Shown here piece after piece: positions 9,237 through 18,330 of a stretch of DNA of 64,000 bases (its first letter is position 1; the number at the start of each line of letters is the position of its first letter). Made by a program: the position numbers and the translations under genes. Origin of the DNA: Halarchaeum grantii (GTDB taxonomy: Archaea > Halobacteriota > Halobacteria > Halobacteriales > Halobacteriaceae); the NCBI RefSeq assembly GCF_014647455.2, contig NZ_BMPF01000001.1, positions 124,001 through 188,000 on the forward strand, given 5' to 3'. Below the pieces are notes generated by a model. It was given only the letters and a program-made list of their open reading frames with translations, searched no databases and was not told where the DNA came from.

Positions 9237-9257
9237 CACACTACGAGGTTCACAACA

Positions 9258-9599
9258 ATGGAGTACGTTTACGCTGCACTCATCCTGAACGAATCGGGCG
9301 ACGAGATCAACGAGGACAACGTCACGGCGGTTCTCGAGGCCGCTGGCGTCGAGGTCGAGGAATCCCGCGTCAAGGCGCTCGTCGCCGCGCTGGAGGACGT
9401 CGACATCGAGGACGCCATCGAGTCCGCCGCGGCCGTCCCGGCCGCCGGCGCGTCCGGTGGCTCTTCCTCCGGTAGCTCCGAGGAGACCGAGGAGTCCGAG
9501 GAGTCCGACGACGCCGAGGCTGAGGAAGCCGACGAAGGCGGCGAGGAAGAAGAGGACGAGGAGGCCTCCGGTGAGGGCCTCGGCGACCTCTTCGGCTAA
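9258..9599 (+). CDS. rpl12: 50S ribosomal protein L12 (archaeal P1 type)
   Basis: 113 residues. The N-terminal dimerisation helices start [10 protein letters not shown], followed by the [18 protein letters not shown]-type helix pair, an Ala/Gly/Ser hinge (residues about 65-80), an acidic linker and the tail GEGLGDLFG that contacts elongation factors. Several dimers attach to L10 to form the stalk. The gene is 21 bases after the L10 stop, with a GAGGT ribosome binding site. It ends the operon; a T-rich tract follows. Confidence 0.97.
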   Translation: MEYVYAALILNESGDEINEDNVTAVLEAAGVEVEESRVKALVAALEDVDIEDAIESAAAVPAAGASGGSSSGSSEETEESEESDDAEAEEADEGGEEEEDEEASGEGLGDLFG

Positions 9600-9619
9600 T
9601 CCCCGCGACACCCAATCAC

Positions 9620-9632
9620 GTTTCTTTCTTTC
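9620..9632 (+). terminator. T-rich tract after the L12 gene
   Basis: GTTTCTTTCTTTC lies 20 bases past the L12 stop. Archaeal RNA polymerase terminates at T-rich tracts without a hairpin, so this is a candidate operon terminator. Confidence 0.45.
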
Positions 9633-9732
9633 GCGCCACACCGCGTAGCGGCGGCGCCGTCCCGTCATCGCCCGCGAGCGCCCCCGTCGCGACACCGACG
9701 TTCAAGTACGGGAAGGCGACCAGTTCGGCGCG

Positions 9733-10977
9733 ATGTACGCGTTCGGCGTCCGCGTCGGCTTCGAGACGGGATCGGCACTCGTGGTACTCGGGTTCGTGGC
9801 GCTCGGCGTCGCGCTCGGTACCGTCTCGGGGCTGACGCCCGGCCTCCACGTGAACACGCTCGCGGTACTCTTAGCGGCGGCCGCGCCCGCCCTGCCCGGG
9901 CCGGCGCGCGGCGTCGCCGTGGCGATACTCGCGGCGGGCGTTGTCCACTCGATCCTCGACGTCGTGCCCGCGCTCGCGCTCGGCGTGCCGGACACGGCGA
10001 TGGCGCCGTCGACGCTCCCCGGTCACCGCCTCGTGCTCGCCGGCCGGGGTCGCGAAGCCCTTCGGCTCTCCGCGCTCGGGAGCGGCGCGGCCGCGCTCCT
10101 CGCGTGTCTCTTCGGGTGGCCGATCACGCAGGCGATTCGGCCGCTCGCGCCGCTCCTGCGCGAGCACCTCACGGTCGTGCTCGCCGCCGTCGTCGTCTTC
10201 CTCGTCCTGACCGAGGCCTCGCGCCGCCAGCGCATCGGCGCGTGCGCGGCGTTCACCTGTAGCGGCGTCTTCGGCGTGCTCGCACTTGACCAACCCACGG
10301 ACGCGCTCCTCGGCAGCGGCGACCTGCTGATGCCGGCGTTCGCGGGTCTGTTCGGGCTCCCGGTGCTCGTGGCGGCGGCACGCGGCGGCGGGCCGCCGGC
10401 ACAGGCCGACGCGGCGATCACCACGTCGCCGCGCCGCACGCTCCTCGCCGGCCTCGCCGGCGCGGCGGCGGGGGCGGCGGTGAGTTACGTCGCCGGCGTC
10501 TCCAGCGCCGTCGCGGCCGTCGTCGCCCTCGCCGCGCTCCCCGCGAGAAGCGACGGTGACCGCGCGTTCCTCGTCGCGACGAGCGGTGTCAACACGAGCA
10601 ATACAATCTTCGCGCTCTTCGCGTTCGTCGCCCTCGACGAGGCGCACACCGGCGTCGTCGTCGCGCTCGACCGGAGCGCGGTGCCGCTCGACCTCCCGCT
10701 CTACGTCGTCTCACTCCTGCTCGCCGCCGCGCTCGGCGTCGTCCTCGTGCTCGTCGTCGGCGACCGCTATCTCGACGCGGTCCGCGTTCTCCCGCACCGG
10801 GCGGTCTGCCTCGTCGCGCTCGGCGTCGTCTGCGCGCTCGCGCTCGTGCTCGCGGGACCGGTCGGCCTCGTCGTCCTCGCGGCCGGGGCACTTGTCGGCT
10901 TCGTCCCCGTCCACTTCGGCGCGCGTCGCGTCCACCTGATGGGCGTGCTGATCGTGCCGATCGTGCTCGCGGCGTGA
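9733..10977 (+). CDS. TctA-like (DUF112) integral membrane permease
   Basis: 414 residues and almost entirely hydrophobic, with roughly 11-12 membrane segments. The N-terminal GTVSGLTPGLHVNTLA and the later GVNTSNTIFALFAFVAL segment are the two halves of the TctA/DUF112 fold, each with a Gly/Pro-rich substrate loop. In bacteria TctA is the large permease of the tripartite tricarboxylate transporter. Archaeal homologues occur alone, without TctB or TctC, as here, so substrate and energy coupling are unknown. It is a single gene after the ribosomal operon. Confidence 0.8.
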   Translation: MYAFGVRVGFETGSALVVLGFVALGVALGTVSGLTPGLHVNTLAVLLAAAAPALPGPARGVAVAILAAGVVHSILDVVPALALGVPDTAMAPSTLPGHRLVLAGRGREALRLSALGSGAAALLACLFGWPITQAIRPLAPLLREHLTVVLAAVVVFLVLTEASRRQRIGACAAFTCSGVFGVLALDQPTDALLGSGDLLMPAFAGLFGLPVLVAAARGGGPPAQADAAITTSPRRTLLAGLAGAAAGAAVSYVAGVSSAVAAVVALAALPARSDGDRAFLVATSGVNTSNTIFALFAFVALDEAHTGVVVALDRSAVPLDLPLYVVSLLLAAALGVVLVLVVGDRYLDAVRVLPHRAVCLVALGVVCALALVLAGPVGLVVLAAGALVGFVPVHFGARRVHLMGVLIVPIVLAA

Positions 10978-10998
10978 GCGCGAAAAAGAGAGGTGGAG

Positions 10999-11649
10999 TT
11001 AGGCGCTGGCGTTACCGTGCTGGACGCCGCCGAGGAGGGTCTGCACGCGCTGGGACTCCCGGTCGTCGAACTGCTGCGGGTAGACGGCGACGGCGATGAC
11101 GTAGTCGTCACCGTCCTGTACCTTCGTGACGTGGACGTAGACGTCCATCGACTGGCCGCCTTGGAGCTTCGCCTGCGCGCTGAACGTCCCGACCGTGGTC
11201 TCGTGGCCGAGCATCGTCGCCGTGTAGTTCGAGCGGTGCTGGATGTCGTCGATGCTCTCGTAGTTCTGCTGGAGCATCATCACGAGCTGTGCGTTGCTGT
11301 AGTCGGAGACGGGGTTGAACGGCCCCTGTCCGAGCACTTTCACCTGCGGGGTGGCGACCGCGCTGAAGACGGCGGCGCGCTTCGAGCCGAGCGGCCCGAG
11401 GTCGATTTCGCGGTCGTACTGGGCGATCCAGTTCGTCACCTCGACCTGCTTCGACTGGCCGGCGGCGCTGAAGTTCCGCGTGATGACCGACTGGTTCACG
11501 GACACTTCCTCGTAGTCGGTCTCGGAGAGCGCTTGGTCGCTGACGGTCGCTTTGTCGGCGCTGAACGTCACGGGCCCCGAGAGGAACGAACACCCCGAGA
11601 GCGCGACGAGCACCACGAGCCCCACCGCAACGAGTTGTTTCTGTCGCAT
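10999..11649 (-). CDS. Haloarchaeal lipoprotein (DUF6517-like)
   Basis: 216 residues. It has a signal peptide with a lipobox, LVALSGCSF, and a lipidated Cys at residue 20, so it is attached to the outer face of the membrane. The mature part is a beta-rich domain with NYTATMLGHETTVG and YVHVTKVQDGDDYVIAVAVYP, which I recognise from a common family of haloarchaeal lipoproteins of unknown role. Several NxS/NxT sequons are present. It is convergent with the permease gene, with 21 bases between stops. Confidence 0.75.
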   Translation of the reverse strand: MRQKQLVAVGLVVLVALSGCSFLSGPVTFSADKATVSDQALSETDYEEVSVNQSVITRNFSAAGQSKQVEVTNWIAQYDREIDLGPLGSKRAAVFSAVATPQVKVLGQGPFNPVSDYSNAQLVMMLQQNYESIDDIQHRSNYTATMLGHETTVGTFSAQAKLQGGQSMDVYVHVTKVQDGDDYVIAVAVYPQQFDDRESQRVQTLLGGVQHGNASA

Positions 11650-11693
11650 GCTACGGGCGAGTATTCGTCGCCCGGGAAAAAAGCCTCCGGCCG

Positions 11694-13172
11694 CTACAGC
11701 CTGTATGTCGGACCGCTGTCAGTGTCTTCGACCGTGACGTCGAGCGCCTCTAGCTCGTCTCGAAGTCGGTCTGCGCGCTCGTACTCACCTTCCGCCCGCG
11801 CTTCCTCTCTGAGTTCTAACACGAGGTCGACGAGGTCCTCGGCGAGCGTGACGTCACCGCCCTGCTCGGCGCCGAGTTCGAAGCCGAGGACGCCGCCGCC
11901 GTACTCCTCGAACGTCTCGACGGCGGCCTTGAGGCCCCCGTAGTCGTAGTCGTCGCGCTCCGCGAGGTGAACGTTCACCGCCGACACGAGGTCGAAGAGC
12001 GCGGTGAGCGCCTCGCGCGTGTTGAAGTCGTCGTTCATCGCCGCCTCGAACTCCGTCGCGGCGTCCTCCGTGGCCGCCCGGAGGTCCGCGTCTTCGGCCT
12101 TCGTGTGGGCGTCCACGGAGTCGAGGGCGGTGACGGCGTCCTCGTAGCAGCGTTCGAGGCGCTCGGCGCGCTCGACGGCCTCGTCGATGGCGTCCTCCGA
12201 GTAGGTCTGACGGCTGTTGTAGGTGCCCGAGACCATGAAGAGCCGGAGTGCGTTCGCGCCGTACTCCGCGACGGCGTCCGCCACCGTGATGAAGTTCCCG
12301 AGGCTCGAGCTCATCTTCTCCTCGTCCATCTCGAAGAGCGCGCAGTGGAGCCAGTAGTTCGCGAACGGCTCGCCCGTCGCGGCCTCCGACTGTGCGATCT
12401 CGTTCTCGTGATGGGGGAAGACGAGGTCACGGCCGCCGACGTGGATGTCGAGCGTCTCCCCGAGGTGCGCCATGCTCATCGCCGAGCACTCGATGTGCCA
12501 GCCGGGACGGCCCTCGCCCCACGGCGACTCCCACGTCTGGCCCTCCGGGTGCGCCGGCGTCCCCGGGTGGTCGTGGCCGCGGTGGCGCGCGATGGCGTCC
12601 GCGTCGACGCCGTCCGCCTTCCAGAGCGCGAAGTCCGCCGGATGGCGTTTCTCGGAGCGCTCGTCCGGGTCGCCCTGCTCCTCGATGCTCTCCAGGTCCT
12701 GATTGGAGAGCTTCCCGTACTCCTCGAAGGAGGTGACGTCGAAGTAGACGGAGCCGTTCGACTCGTAGGCGTGACCGGACTCGACGAGCGTCTCCACGAG
12801 GTCGACGATCTCGGGGACGTGCTCGGAGACGCGCGGGCGGACCTCAGTCCGCTCGAGGTTGAGCGCGCGCATCGACTCGAGGACCTCCGTGATGTACTGC
12901 TCGGCGACGTCGTTCTCGTCGTCGCCGTCGCGGCCGACGCGCGCGACGATCTTCTCGTTCACGTCCGTGAAGTTCTCGACGTGCCGGACGCCGTATCCCA
13001 GATGTCGGAGCCAGCGGCTCATCACGTCCACGTGCACCCACGAGCGGGCGTGGCCGAGGTGGGGCGGGTCGGAGGTCGTCAGGCCACAGTAGTAGAGGCG
13101 GACGTCGTCGGGGTCCTGCGGGACGAACTCCTCGGTCTCGCCGGAGAGCGTGTTACTCACGCGCAGCGTCAT
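11694..13172 (-). CDS. cysS: Cysteinyl-tRNA synthetase
   Basis: 492 residues, the normal class Ia CysRS length. It charges tRNA-Cys in the cytoplasm. Visible features are the HLGH version of the HIGH motif at residues 38-41 preceded by the zinc-ligand Cys29 (YYCGLT), a second zinc region with WHIECSAMS, the GGRDLVFPHHENE tRNA/adenylate segment, and the EKMSSS form of the KMSKS loop near residue 285. The C-terminal helical anticodon-binding part ends DTDSGPTYRL. The gene stands alone between the lipoprotein and a small conserved gene. Confidence 0.97.
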   Translation of the reverse strand: MTLRVSNTLSGETEEFVPQDPDDVRLYYCGLTTSDPPHLGHARSWVHVDVMSRWLRHLGYGVRHVENFTDVNEKIVARVGRDGDDENDVAEQYITEVLESMRALNLERTEVRPRVSEHVPEIVDLVETLVESGHAYESNGSVYFDVTSFEEYGKLSNQDLESIEEQGDPDERSEKRHPADFALWKADGVDADAIARHRGHDHPGTPAHPEGQTWESPWGEGRPGWHIECSAMSMAHLGETLDIHVGGRDLVFPHHENEIAQSEAATGEPFANYWLHCALFEMDEEKMSSSLGNFITVADAVAEYGANALRLFMVSGTYNSRQTYSEDAIDEAVERAERLERCYEDAVTALDSVDAHTKAEDADLRAATEDAATEFEAAMNDDFNTREALTALFDLVSAVNVHLAERDDYDYGGLKAAVETFEEYGGGVLGFELGAEQGGDVTLAEDLVDLVLELREEARAEGEYERADRLRDELEALDVTVEDTDSGPTYRL

Positions 13173-13225
13173 TACCCGCGAGGTAGGGCGAGCCCCGACG
13201 TTAAACCGTTGGTCTGTGCGGCGCG

Positions 13226-13723
13226 CTACGCGGGCACGCCGTCGAGTGCGGCCTCCACCGCCCGCACGGCGTCCGGGCCGTCGCGGCGCCCGACGACGAC
13301 GAGCAGGGCGTCCCCGGCAACGCCGGCGGCCTCGACGGCGACGTCCGCGACGCCGAGGCGCCCGAGGACGCCCCCGAGCGCGGTCGCGTCCACGTCGCCC
13401 GTCGCGAGCACGCCCGTCAACGCCCCCTCTCCGGGCGCGAAGCCGGCGCCGTTCACCGCGAGCAGCGCGTCCTCGGGGTCGTCGACGCGGCCGAGGCGAC
13501 TCTCCATCGTGACGCGGGCGTCGCGCGACTCGGTTCCGTAGCCGTCGAGCGCGTCGGCGTGCCTGCGGAGCGCCGTCGCCGCCGCGTCCACGTCCGCCTC
13601 GGCGTCGAGGCCGAGGAAGCGCGCCGCCGCCGCGTGGTTCACGACGCCCGCGCGCAACGCGGTGTGGAGGAAGGGGTGGTCGTGGAGCGCCGCGCGTACG
13701 TCCGCCGCGAGCGTGTCGGGCAT
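13226..13723 (-). CDS. Conserved haloarchaeal protein (DUF7523-like)
   Basis: 165 residues. The N-terminal helical part reads like a DNA- or ligand-binding module (HPFLHTALRAGVVNHAAAARFL). It is followed by an ACT-like alpha/beta part with SRDARVTMESRLGRV, LTGVLATGDVDATALGGVL and DALLVVVGRRDG. The family is widespread in haloarchaea and uncharacterised; the DUF number is from memory. The start was placed at the ATG at 13721-13723. The open frame continues 1 kb further upstream, but that part only mirrors the CbiX gene. It is divergent from CbiX, with 99 bases between them. Confidence 0.75.
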   Translation of the reverse strand: MPDTLAADVRAALHDHPFLHTALRAGVVNHAAAARFLGLDAEADVDAAATALRRHADALDGYGTESRDARVTMESRLGRVDDPEDALLAVNGAGFAPGEGALTGVLATGDVDATALGGVLGRLGVADVAVEAAGVAGDALLVVVGRRDGPDAVRAVEAALDGVPA

Positions 13724-13790
13724 GCGGGGACGAAAGACGAGAGGGAGGTTAACGCTTCGTGGTCGCGCGACGCACCGCCGCAGACGGTGG

Positions 13791-13800
13791 TCATAAGGCC
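13791..13800 (+). promoter_or_regulatory. TATA-like element for the CbiX gene
   Basis: TCATAAGGCC is centred about 28 bases upstream of the CbiX ATG at 13823, the spacing of a leaderless haloarchaeal promoter. This supports the chosen start. Confidence 0.45.
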
Positions 13801-13822
13801 CGCGCGCGCCAACACACGATGT

Positions 13823-14710
13823 ATGCAAGCGCTCGTCATCGTCGCGCACGGCTCGCACCTCAATCCGGGGTCGAGCGAACCGACGTTCGCGCACGCGGAC
13901 ACCGTTCGGGCGACCGGGGCGTTCGACGAGGTCCGCGAGGCCTTCTGGAAGGAGGAGCCCTCCTTCCGCGAGGCCCTGCGCACCGTCGAGTCCGAGGAGG
14001 TGTACGTCGTGCCGCTGTTCGTCTCCGAGGGGTATTTCACCGAGCAAGTCATCCCGCGCGAACTCCGCCTCGAAGGCTGGGACGTTGAGGAGTGGAACTC
14101 GGACGGGACGGACGCCGAGCACGTCACGCTCGACGCCGCCGACGTCGAGAAGACCATCCACTACTGCGGGCCGGTCGGCACGCACGACTCGATGGACGAC
14201 GTCATCGTCGAGCGCGCGAAGTCCGTCACCGGCGACGCGGACGTCGGGGAGGGGTTCGGCCTCGCCGTCGTCGGCCACGGCACCGAGCGCAACGAGAACT
14301 CCGCGAAGGCCATCCACTACCACGCCGACCGCATCCGCGAGAGCGGGCGCTTCGAGGAGGTGCAGGCCGTGTTCATGGACGAGGACCCCGAGGTCGACGA
14401 CGTCTCCGACCTCTTCGAGAGCGACGACGTCGTCGTCGTCCCGCTCTTCGTCGCGGACGGCTTCCACACGCAGGAGGACATCCCCGAGGACATGGGCCTC
14501 ACGGACGACTACCGCGAGGGCTACGAGATACCCACGGCGGTCGACGATACCCGCATCTGGTACGCGGGCGCGGTCGGCACCGAACCGCTCGTCGCGGACG
14601 TCATCCTCGAGCGCGCGCGTGACGCGGGCGCTGACGTCGCCGCCGCCATCGAGACGGTGCGCGAGCAGACGCGCGAGGACGCCGGTGACACGGCCGCGGC
14701 GGGGGACTGA
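13823..14710 (+). CDS. cbiX: CbiX-type sirohydrochlorin cobaltochelatase (double domain)
   Basis: 295 residues with two tandem chelatase domains. Each starts with the diagnostic strand and His: ALVIVAHGSHLNPGSS at residues 2-17 and GLAVVGHGTERNENS around residue 153. Each later has a VVPLFVSEGYF or VVPLFVADGFHT segment with the second metal His region. The enzyme inserts cobalt (or another metal) into the sirohydrochlorin ring in cobalamin or siroheme synthesis. The next gene starts one base after this stop and encodes the Fe-S protein normally paired with CbiX in haloarchaea, so they are a two-gene operon. Confidence 0.9.
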   Translation: MQALVIVAHGSHLNPGSSEPTFAHADTVRATGAFDEVREAFWKEEPSFREALRTVESEEVYVVPLFVSEGYFTEQVIPRELRLEGWDVEEWNSDGTDAEHVTLDAADVEKTIHYCGPVGTHDSMDDVIVERAKSVTGDADVGEGFGLAVVGHGTERNENSAKAIHYHADRIRESGRFEEVQAVFMDEDPEVDDVSDLFESDDVVVVPLFVADGFHTQEDIPEDMGLTDDYREGYEIPTAVDDTRIWYAGAVGTEPLVADVILERARDAGADVAAAIETVREQTREDAGDTAAAGD

Positions 14711-14711
14711 G

Positions 14712-15860
14712 ATGAGCGATGGCGTCGCCGCCCTGATGGAGGCGGCCACGGACGGCGTCGACTTCGACGGCCTCATCGTCGAGAACACCGCGTACGGCTA
14801 TCGCTTCGAGACCCCCGAGGTATCGAAACGCGGCATCGACGCCAGCGAACTCGCCGCGCTCGCCGACGGCGACCCCTACGTCCGGAACTGGCGCTACTGG
14901 GAGGAGACGGTCGGCGGCCACGGCACCGCCCGCCGGGCCTTCCTCCGGTGGCTCGAAGGCGCCGCCGACGCGAACGCGCCGGATGCGCCCGAGACGGACG
15001 AGTCGGCCGCCCACGCGGAGCCCGACGACGGCGGCGAGACCGACGAGGACGGGGCCGACGACGGCGAGGCGACCGACGTGAACGCCCGTATGGACGCCCT
15101 CAGCGACGGCGGCCGCACCCGAACGTGGGGCGAACTCCGCATCCGGGTCCGCCTCGCCGAGGGCGGCGCGCGCGTCTACGACGTCCGCCACCACGAGGAC
15201 GCCGAGGCGGACCCCGCCGCTCTCGACACCTACCGCGACCCGCTCGACGCGCGCGAGCTCGTGAAACACGACGACGACGGGCGCTATCGCCCGCTTTCGA
15301 CCGCGCCGTCGCTCCCGCACGGCTGGCGCTTCGTCGACCTCTCGGGCGACGATCTCGTCGACACCGTCGGCTTCGTCTACCCGGCGACGGTCGAGAACTG
15401 GTACCGCGAGCGCGAGGGCGACCTCGACGTCACGCACTGGCGCGAGACGGCGGACCGACAGAGCGGCATCTACGGCGTCGTCTCGGAACTCCCCGACGAG
15501 GCGCTCGCGTGGGCCGCCGAGGCCTGCTGCGTCGACAGCCAGTGCCTGAAGCGCCGCGAGTGGGACCACGACGCCGAACACGACCTCGACGTCCCGCGCG
15601 GCGACGGGGAGTTCCCCTGTCGCGAGCCCTGTTCGCTGTTCGTCGCCGCCGCGCGCAAGTTCACCTACCTCGAACAGGAGGACGAGCACACCTACGAACT
15701 CACGCTCACCGAGAGCGAACTCGAACAGCTCGGCGACCTCCTCGACGCCGTCGCGGACGGCCGCACTGAGGAGATTCGGGAAGCCGACGTCGGCGACGGC
15801 GCGAACCGCTATCGCGCGCGCTACCTCCGCGCGAAACGCGGGACGGACCTCGCCGACTAG
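14712..15860 (+). CDS. DR2241-family Fe-S protein linked to CbiX
   Basis: 382 residues. The N-terminal domain (about 1-85) is followed by an acidic low-complexity linker (about 85-125) and a conserved domain. The C-terminal half carries Cys residues in the pattern CCVDSQC...CREPC (residues about 274-305), fitting a 4Fe-4S cluster. Homologues of this DR2241 type sit next to, or are fused to, CbiX chelatases, and a role in tetrapyrrole metal insertion or redox is inferred from that. It lies one base after cbiX and is certainly co-transcribed. Its stop overlaps the convergent membrane-protein gene by 4 bases (CTAG). Confidence 0.8.
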   Translation: MSDGVAALMEAATDGVDFDGLIVENTAYGYRFETPEVSKRGIDASELAALADGDPYVRNWRYWEETVGGHGTARRAFLRWLEGAADANAPDAPETDESAAHAEPDDGGETDEDGADDGEATDVNARMDALSDGGRTRTWGELRIRVRLAEGGARVYDVRHHEDAEADPAALDTYRDPLDARELVKHDDDGRYRPLSTAPSLPHGWRFVDLSGDDLVDTVGFVYPATVENWYREREGDLDVTHWRETADRQSGIYGVVSELPDEALAWAAEACCVDSQCLKRREWDHDAEHDLDVPRGDGEFPCREPCSLFVAAARKFTYLEQEDEHTYELTLTESELEQLGDLLDAVADGRTEEIREADVGDGANRYRARYLRAKRGTDLAD

Positions 15861-16408
15861 CGCACGGCGTACCACGACCCCGCCGTGCAGGCCGCCGCGA
15901 CGAGCGCGAGCGCGAGCGCGGCGTATCCGTTCACGAAGAGCAGCGCCAGCACCGCACAGAGCACGCCGATGACGGCGACGGTGGCGGGGACCGCCGGCCG
16001 CAGCCGGTCGGCGAGCGACGCCTCGTCGTCGGCGCGCTGGACTTCCGCGAGCGACTCGTCGACGTCGACCCCCTGTGGCTCCGTCGCCTCCGTGACGCGC
16101 ACCGGGACTTCGATGCGTTCGGCGCCGTAGCCGGCGACGACGTCGAGCGTTCCCTCCACGGGACGCGGGCCGTCCGGGGCGACCGACACCGGGACGGTCT
16201 CCGTGGCGTCCTTGGCCACGTAGTGATTGCCGTCGCCGACGCTCGCGACCCGCGAGAGGTCGTCGTCGAGGTGGACGTGGACGTGGCTCGCGGTGCCGTG
16301 ATTGACGAGGTCGACGGCGAACGACCGCTCGACTTCGAGCGCGGTCGGGTCGGCGTCGAGCCCGTGGATGCGTTCGCGGTTCAGGTGGACGGTGAGCGTC
16401 CGCGACAC
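15857..16408 (-). CDS. Conserved haloarchaeal protein, Ig-like domain plus two C-terminal membrane helices
   Basis: 183 residues. Residues 1-105 are beta-rich: MSRTLTVHLNRERIHG, then VHVHLDDDLSRVASV and a TETVPVSVAPDGPR segment, like a CARDB or Ig-type fold. An acidic linker follows, then two hydrophobic segments (about 140-178) ending near the C-terminus. There is no signal peptide, so the soluble domain is probably cytoplasmic and tail-anchored. The family (DUF7524-like, from memory) is common in haloarchaea with unknown role. It overlaps the DR2241 gene tail to tail by 4 bases. Confidence 0.7.
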   Translation of the reverse strand: MSRTLTVHLNRERIHGLDADPTALEVERSFAVDLVNHGTASHVHVHLDDDLSRVASVGDGNHYVAKDATETVPVSVAPDGPRPVEGTLDVVAGYGAERIEVPVRVTEATEPQGVDVDESLAEVQRADDEASLADRLRPAVPATVAVIGVLCAVLALLFVNGYAALALALVAAACTAGSWYAVR

Positions 16409-16454
16409 GGTTCGAACGGGCAGACGACGCCCGAGAGCAAAAAGGTTCCTCAGG

Positions 16455-16649
16455 TTACGCCGGCGTCTCCTCGCGCATGTCCGGCGGGAGGAGGTTCGGG
16501 ATGCCGTCCTCGATCGGGTAGGTCTCGCCGCAGTCCGTGCACGTTAGCGTCCCCGAGACGACCTCGCCGTCCTCCTCGTCCTCGGCGTCGAGTTCGAGGT
16601 CGTGTTTGTCGAGCGGACAGCAGACGATGTCCATGAGGTCCCGCTTCAT
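16455..16649 (-). CDS. Trm112-family methyltransferase activator protein
   Basis: 64 residues with the short Trm112 zinc-binding fold: MDIVCCPLDKHDLEL at the N-terminus, GTLTCTDCGETYPIEDGIPNLLP in the middle and an acidic C-terminus. Trm112 partners and stabilises several tRNA, rRNA and release-factor methyltransferases; in Haloferax it is a hub for many of them. The N-terminal CC and the CTDC pair supply the zinc ligands. The ATG at 16647-16649 gives the family's usual start. It lies about 100 bases downstream of purA on the same strand. Confidence 0.88.
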   Translation of the reverse strand: MKRDLMDIVCCPLDKHDLELDAEDEEDGEVVSGTLTCTDCGETYPIEDGIPNLLPPDMREETPA

Positions 16650-16752
16650 GTTTCGAGGGTGGGCGTCCGCCGCCCAAAAGCCTACGGGTTCCCCGTGACC
16701 CTCGCGGCTACGCCGCTCGGTAATCGACGACGCCCCGTTGGCGCTCGTCGCC

Positions 16753-18120
16753 CTATTCGAAGGGGTTCGTCCGCACGACCGTCTCCTCACGACCCGGGCC
16801 GACGCCGAGCGCGTAGGCGGGGACGCCGAGTTCGTCCTCGACGTACTCGACGTACGCCTTCGCCTCGGCGGGGAGCGCATCGTAGCCCTCCTCGGCGACG
16901 ACTTCGGAGTCGAACGGCTCCCAGCCGTCGAACGTCTCGAAGACGGGTTCGCAGGCCGCCCAGCGCTCCGTCGTCGCGGGAATCGTCTCGAGCTCCTCGC
17001 CGTCGAGTTCGTAGGCGCGCCCGACCTTCACCTCGTCCAGCCCCGCGAGCACGTCGAGGTGGTTGATGACGACGCCGGTGAAGCCGTTCGCGCGCGTGGA
17101 GTGCCGAAGCATCGCGAGGTCGAGCCAGCCGACGCGGCGCGGGCGACCGGTGACGGTGCCGTACTCGCCGCCCTCGTCGCGGATGTAGGTCGCGAGCTCC
17201 TCCTCGCGGCCCTCGCCCGGCGTGTAGCCCGGGGTGTCGCCCTCGACGCCGCCGAGCTCGGTGGGGAGCGGGCCGCTGCCGACCCGCGTCAGGTAGGCCT
17301 TCACGATGCCGACGACGTCGCCGTCGTCGCCGCCGACGACGCCGGGACCGAGGCCCGTGCCCGTCGAGGCGCCGCCGGCGGTCGGGTTCGAGGACGTGAC
17401 GTAGGGGTAGTTCCCGTGGTCGATGTCGATGAGGGTGCCCTGTGCGCCCTCGAACATCACTTCCTCGCCGGCCTCGAGGCGGTCGGCGAGGAAGTCCCCG
17501 GCGTCCACGAGCATGTCCTCCTCGACGAGGCGCTCGGCGTATTCACGGTATTCCTCGTGGAGCGCGTCGACGTCGAACGCTTCGTCGGTCTCGACGCCGA
17601 AGACGTCCTCGGCGAGCGCGCGCTTCTGCGGGACGACGTACTCGAGCTTCTCGCGGAGGACGTCCTCGTTCACGAGGTCGCCCACGCGAATGCCGCGACG
17701 GCCGGCCTTGTCCTCGTAGGTCGGGCCGATCCCGCGACCCGTGGTACCGACCTCCTCACCGTCCTCGCTCTTCGCCTCCTCCTCGATGCCGTCGAGGACG
17801 CGATGGTACGGGAAGATGACGTGCGCGCGACGCGCGACGCGGACGTCCGGGTCGAGGCCGCGTTCCTGGAGGGCGTCTATCTCTTCGAAGAGCGTGGCCG
17901 GGTTGACGACACAGCCGTTGCCGAGGACGCCGGTCTTGCCGCGAACGGCACCGCTCGGCACGAGGGAGAGCTTGTACTCCTCGCCCTCGTGCACGACGGT
18001 GTGGCCGGCGTTGTCGCCGCCCTGATAGCGCGCGACGACGTCGACGGCGTCGCCGAAGATGTCGACGACGCCGCCCTTGCCCTCGTCGCCCAGCTGTGAG
18101 CCGACGATGGTGACGGTCAT
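16753..18120 (-). CDS. purA: Adenylosuccinate synthetase
   Basis: 455 residues, slightly longer than the usual 430. It joins IMP and aspartate using GTP in the first committed step to AMP. The N-terminal P-loop GSQLGDEGKGG (catalytic Asp and Lys), RYQGGDNAGHTV with the catalytic His, the GPTYEDKAGRRGIRVGDL segment and the GRPRRVGWLDL loop with TxxxxRA (STRANGFTG) are all visible. The protein is cytoplasmic. An acidic insertion near residues 105-120 is in keeping with halophilic adaptation. It is divergent from the small wHTH gene. Confidence 0.97.
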   Translation of the reverse strand: MTVTIVGSQLGDEGKGGVVDIFGDAVDVVARYQGGDNAGHTVVHEGEEYKLSLVPSGAVRGKTGVLGNGCVVNPATLFEEIDALQERGLDPDVRVARRAHVIFPYHRVLDGIEEEAKSEDGEEVGTTGRGIGPTYEDKAGRRGIRVGDLVNEDVLREKLEYVVPQKRALAEDVFGVETDEAFDVDALHEEYREYAERLVEEDMLVDAGDFLADRLEAGEEVMFEGAQGTLIDIDHGNYPYVTSSNPTAGGASTGTGLGPGVVGGDDGDVVGIVKAYLTRVGSGPLPTELGGVEGDTPGYTPGEGREEELATYIRDEGGEYGTVTGRPRRVGWLDLAMLRHSTRANGFTGVVINHLDVLAGLDEVKVGRAYELDGEELETIPATTERWAACEPVFETFDGWEPFDSEVVAEEGYDALPAEAKAYVEYVEDELGVPAYALGVGPGREETVVRTNPFE

Positions 18121-18330
18121 ACGCCGGACGTTTCGCCGCCTCGGTGAAACCCGTTACGGTCCGTGACCCGAGAACTATCCATAGGCGTGTACACTCCCGA
18201 CGCGGTAGTCCGAAAGAGTGACCACGTACGACCCCATTCCTGTCGGTTCCGCCGGGCAGAAAGACGTATATCCCCCGCGTGCGAAACCGCGTCAGAGCGG
18301 CGTACCCCGGCGCGACCGGCGTAGGACAAC

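Noticed and set aside
13724-14788. Extension of the DUF7523-like gene through the CbiX gene on the minus strand
   Set aside because: The protein family begins at MPDTLA (13723); upstream sequence is antisense to CbiX.
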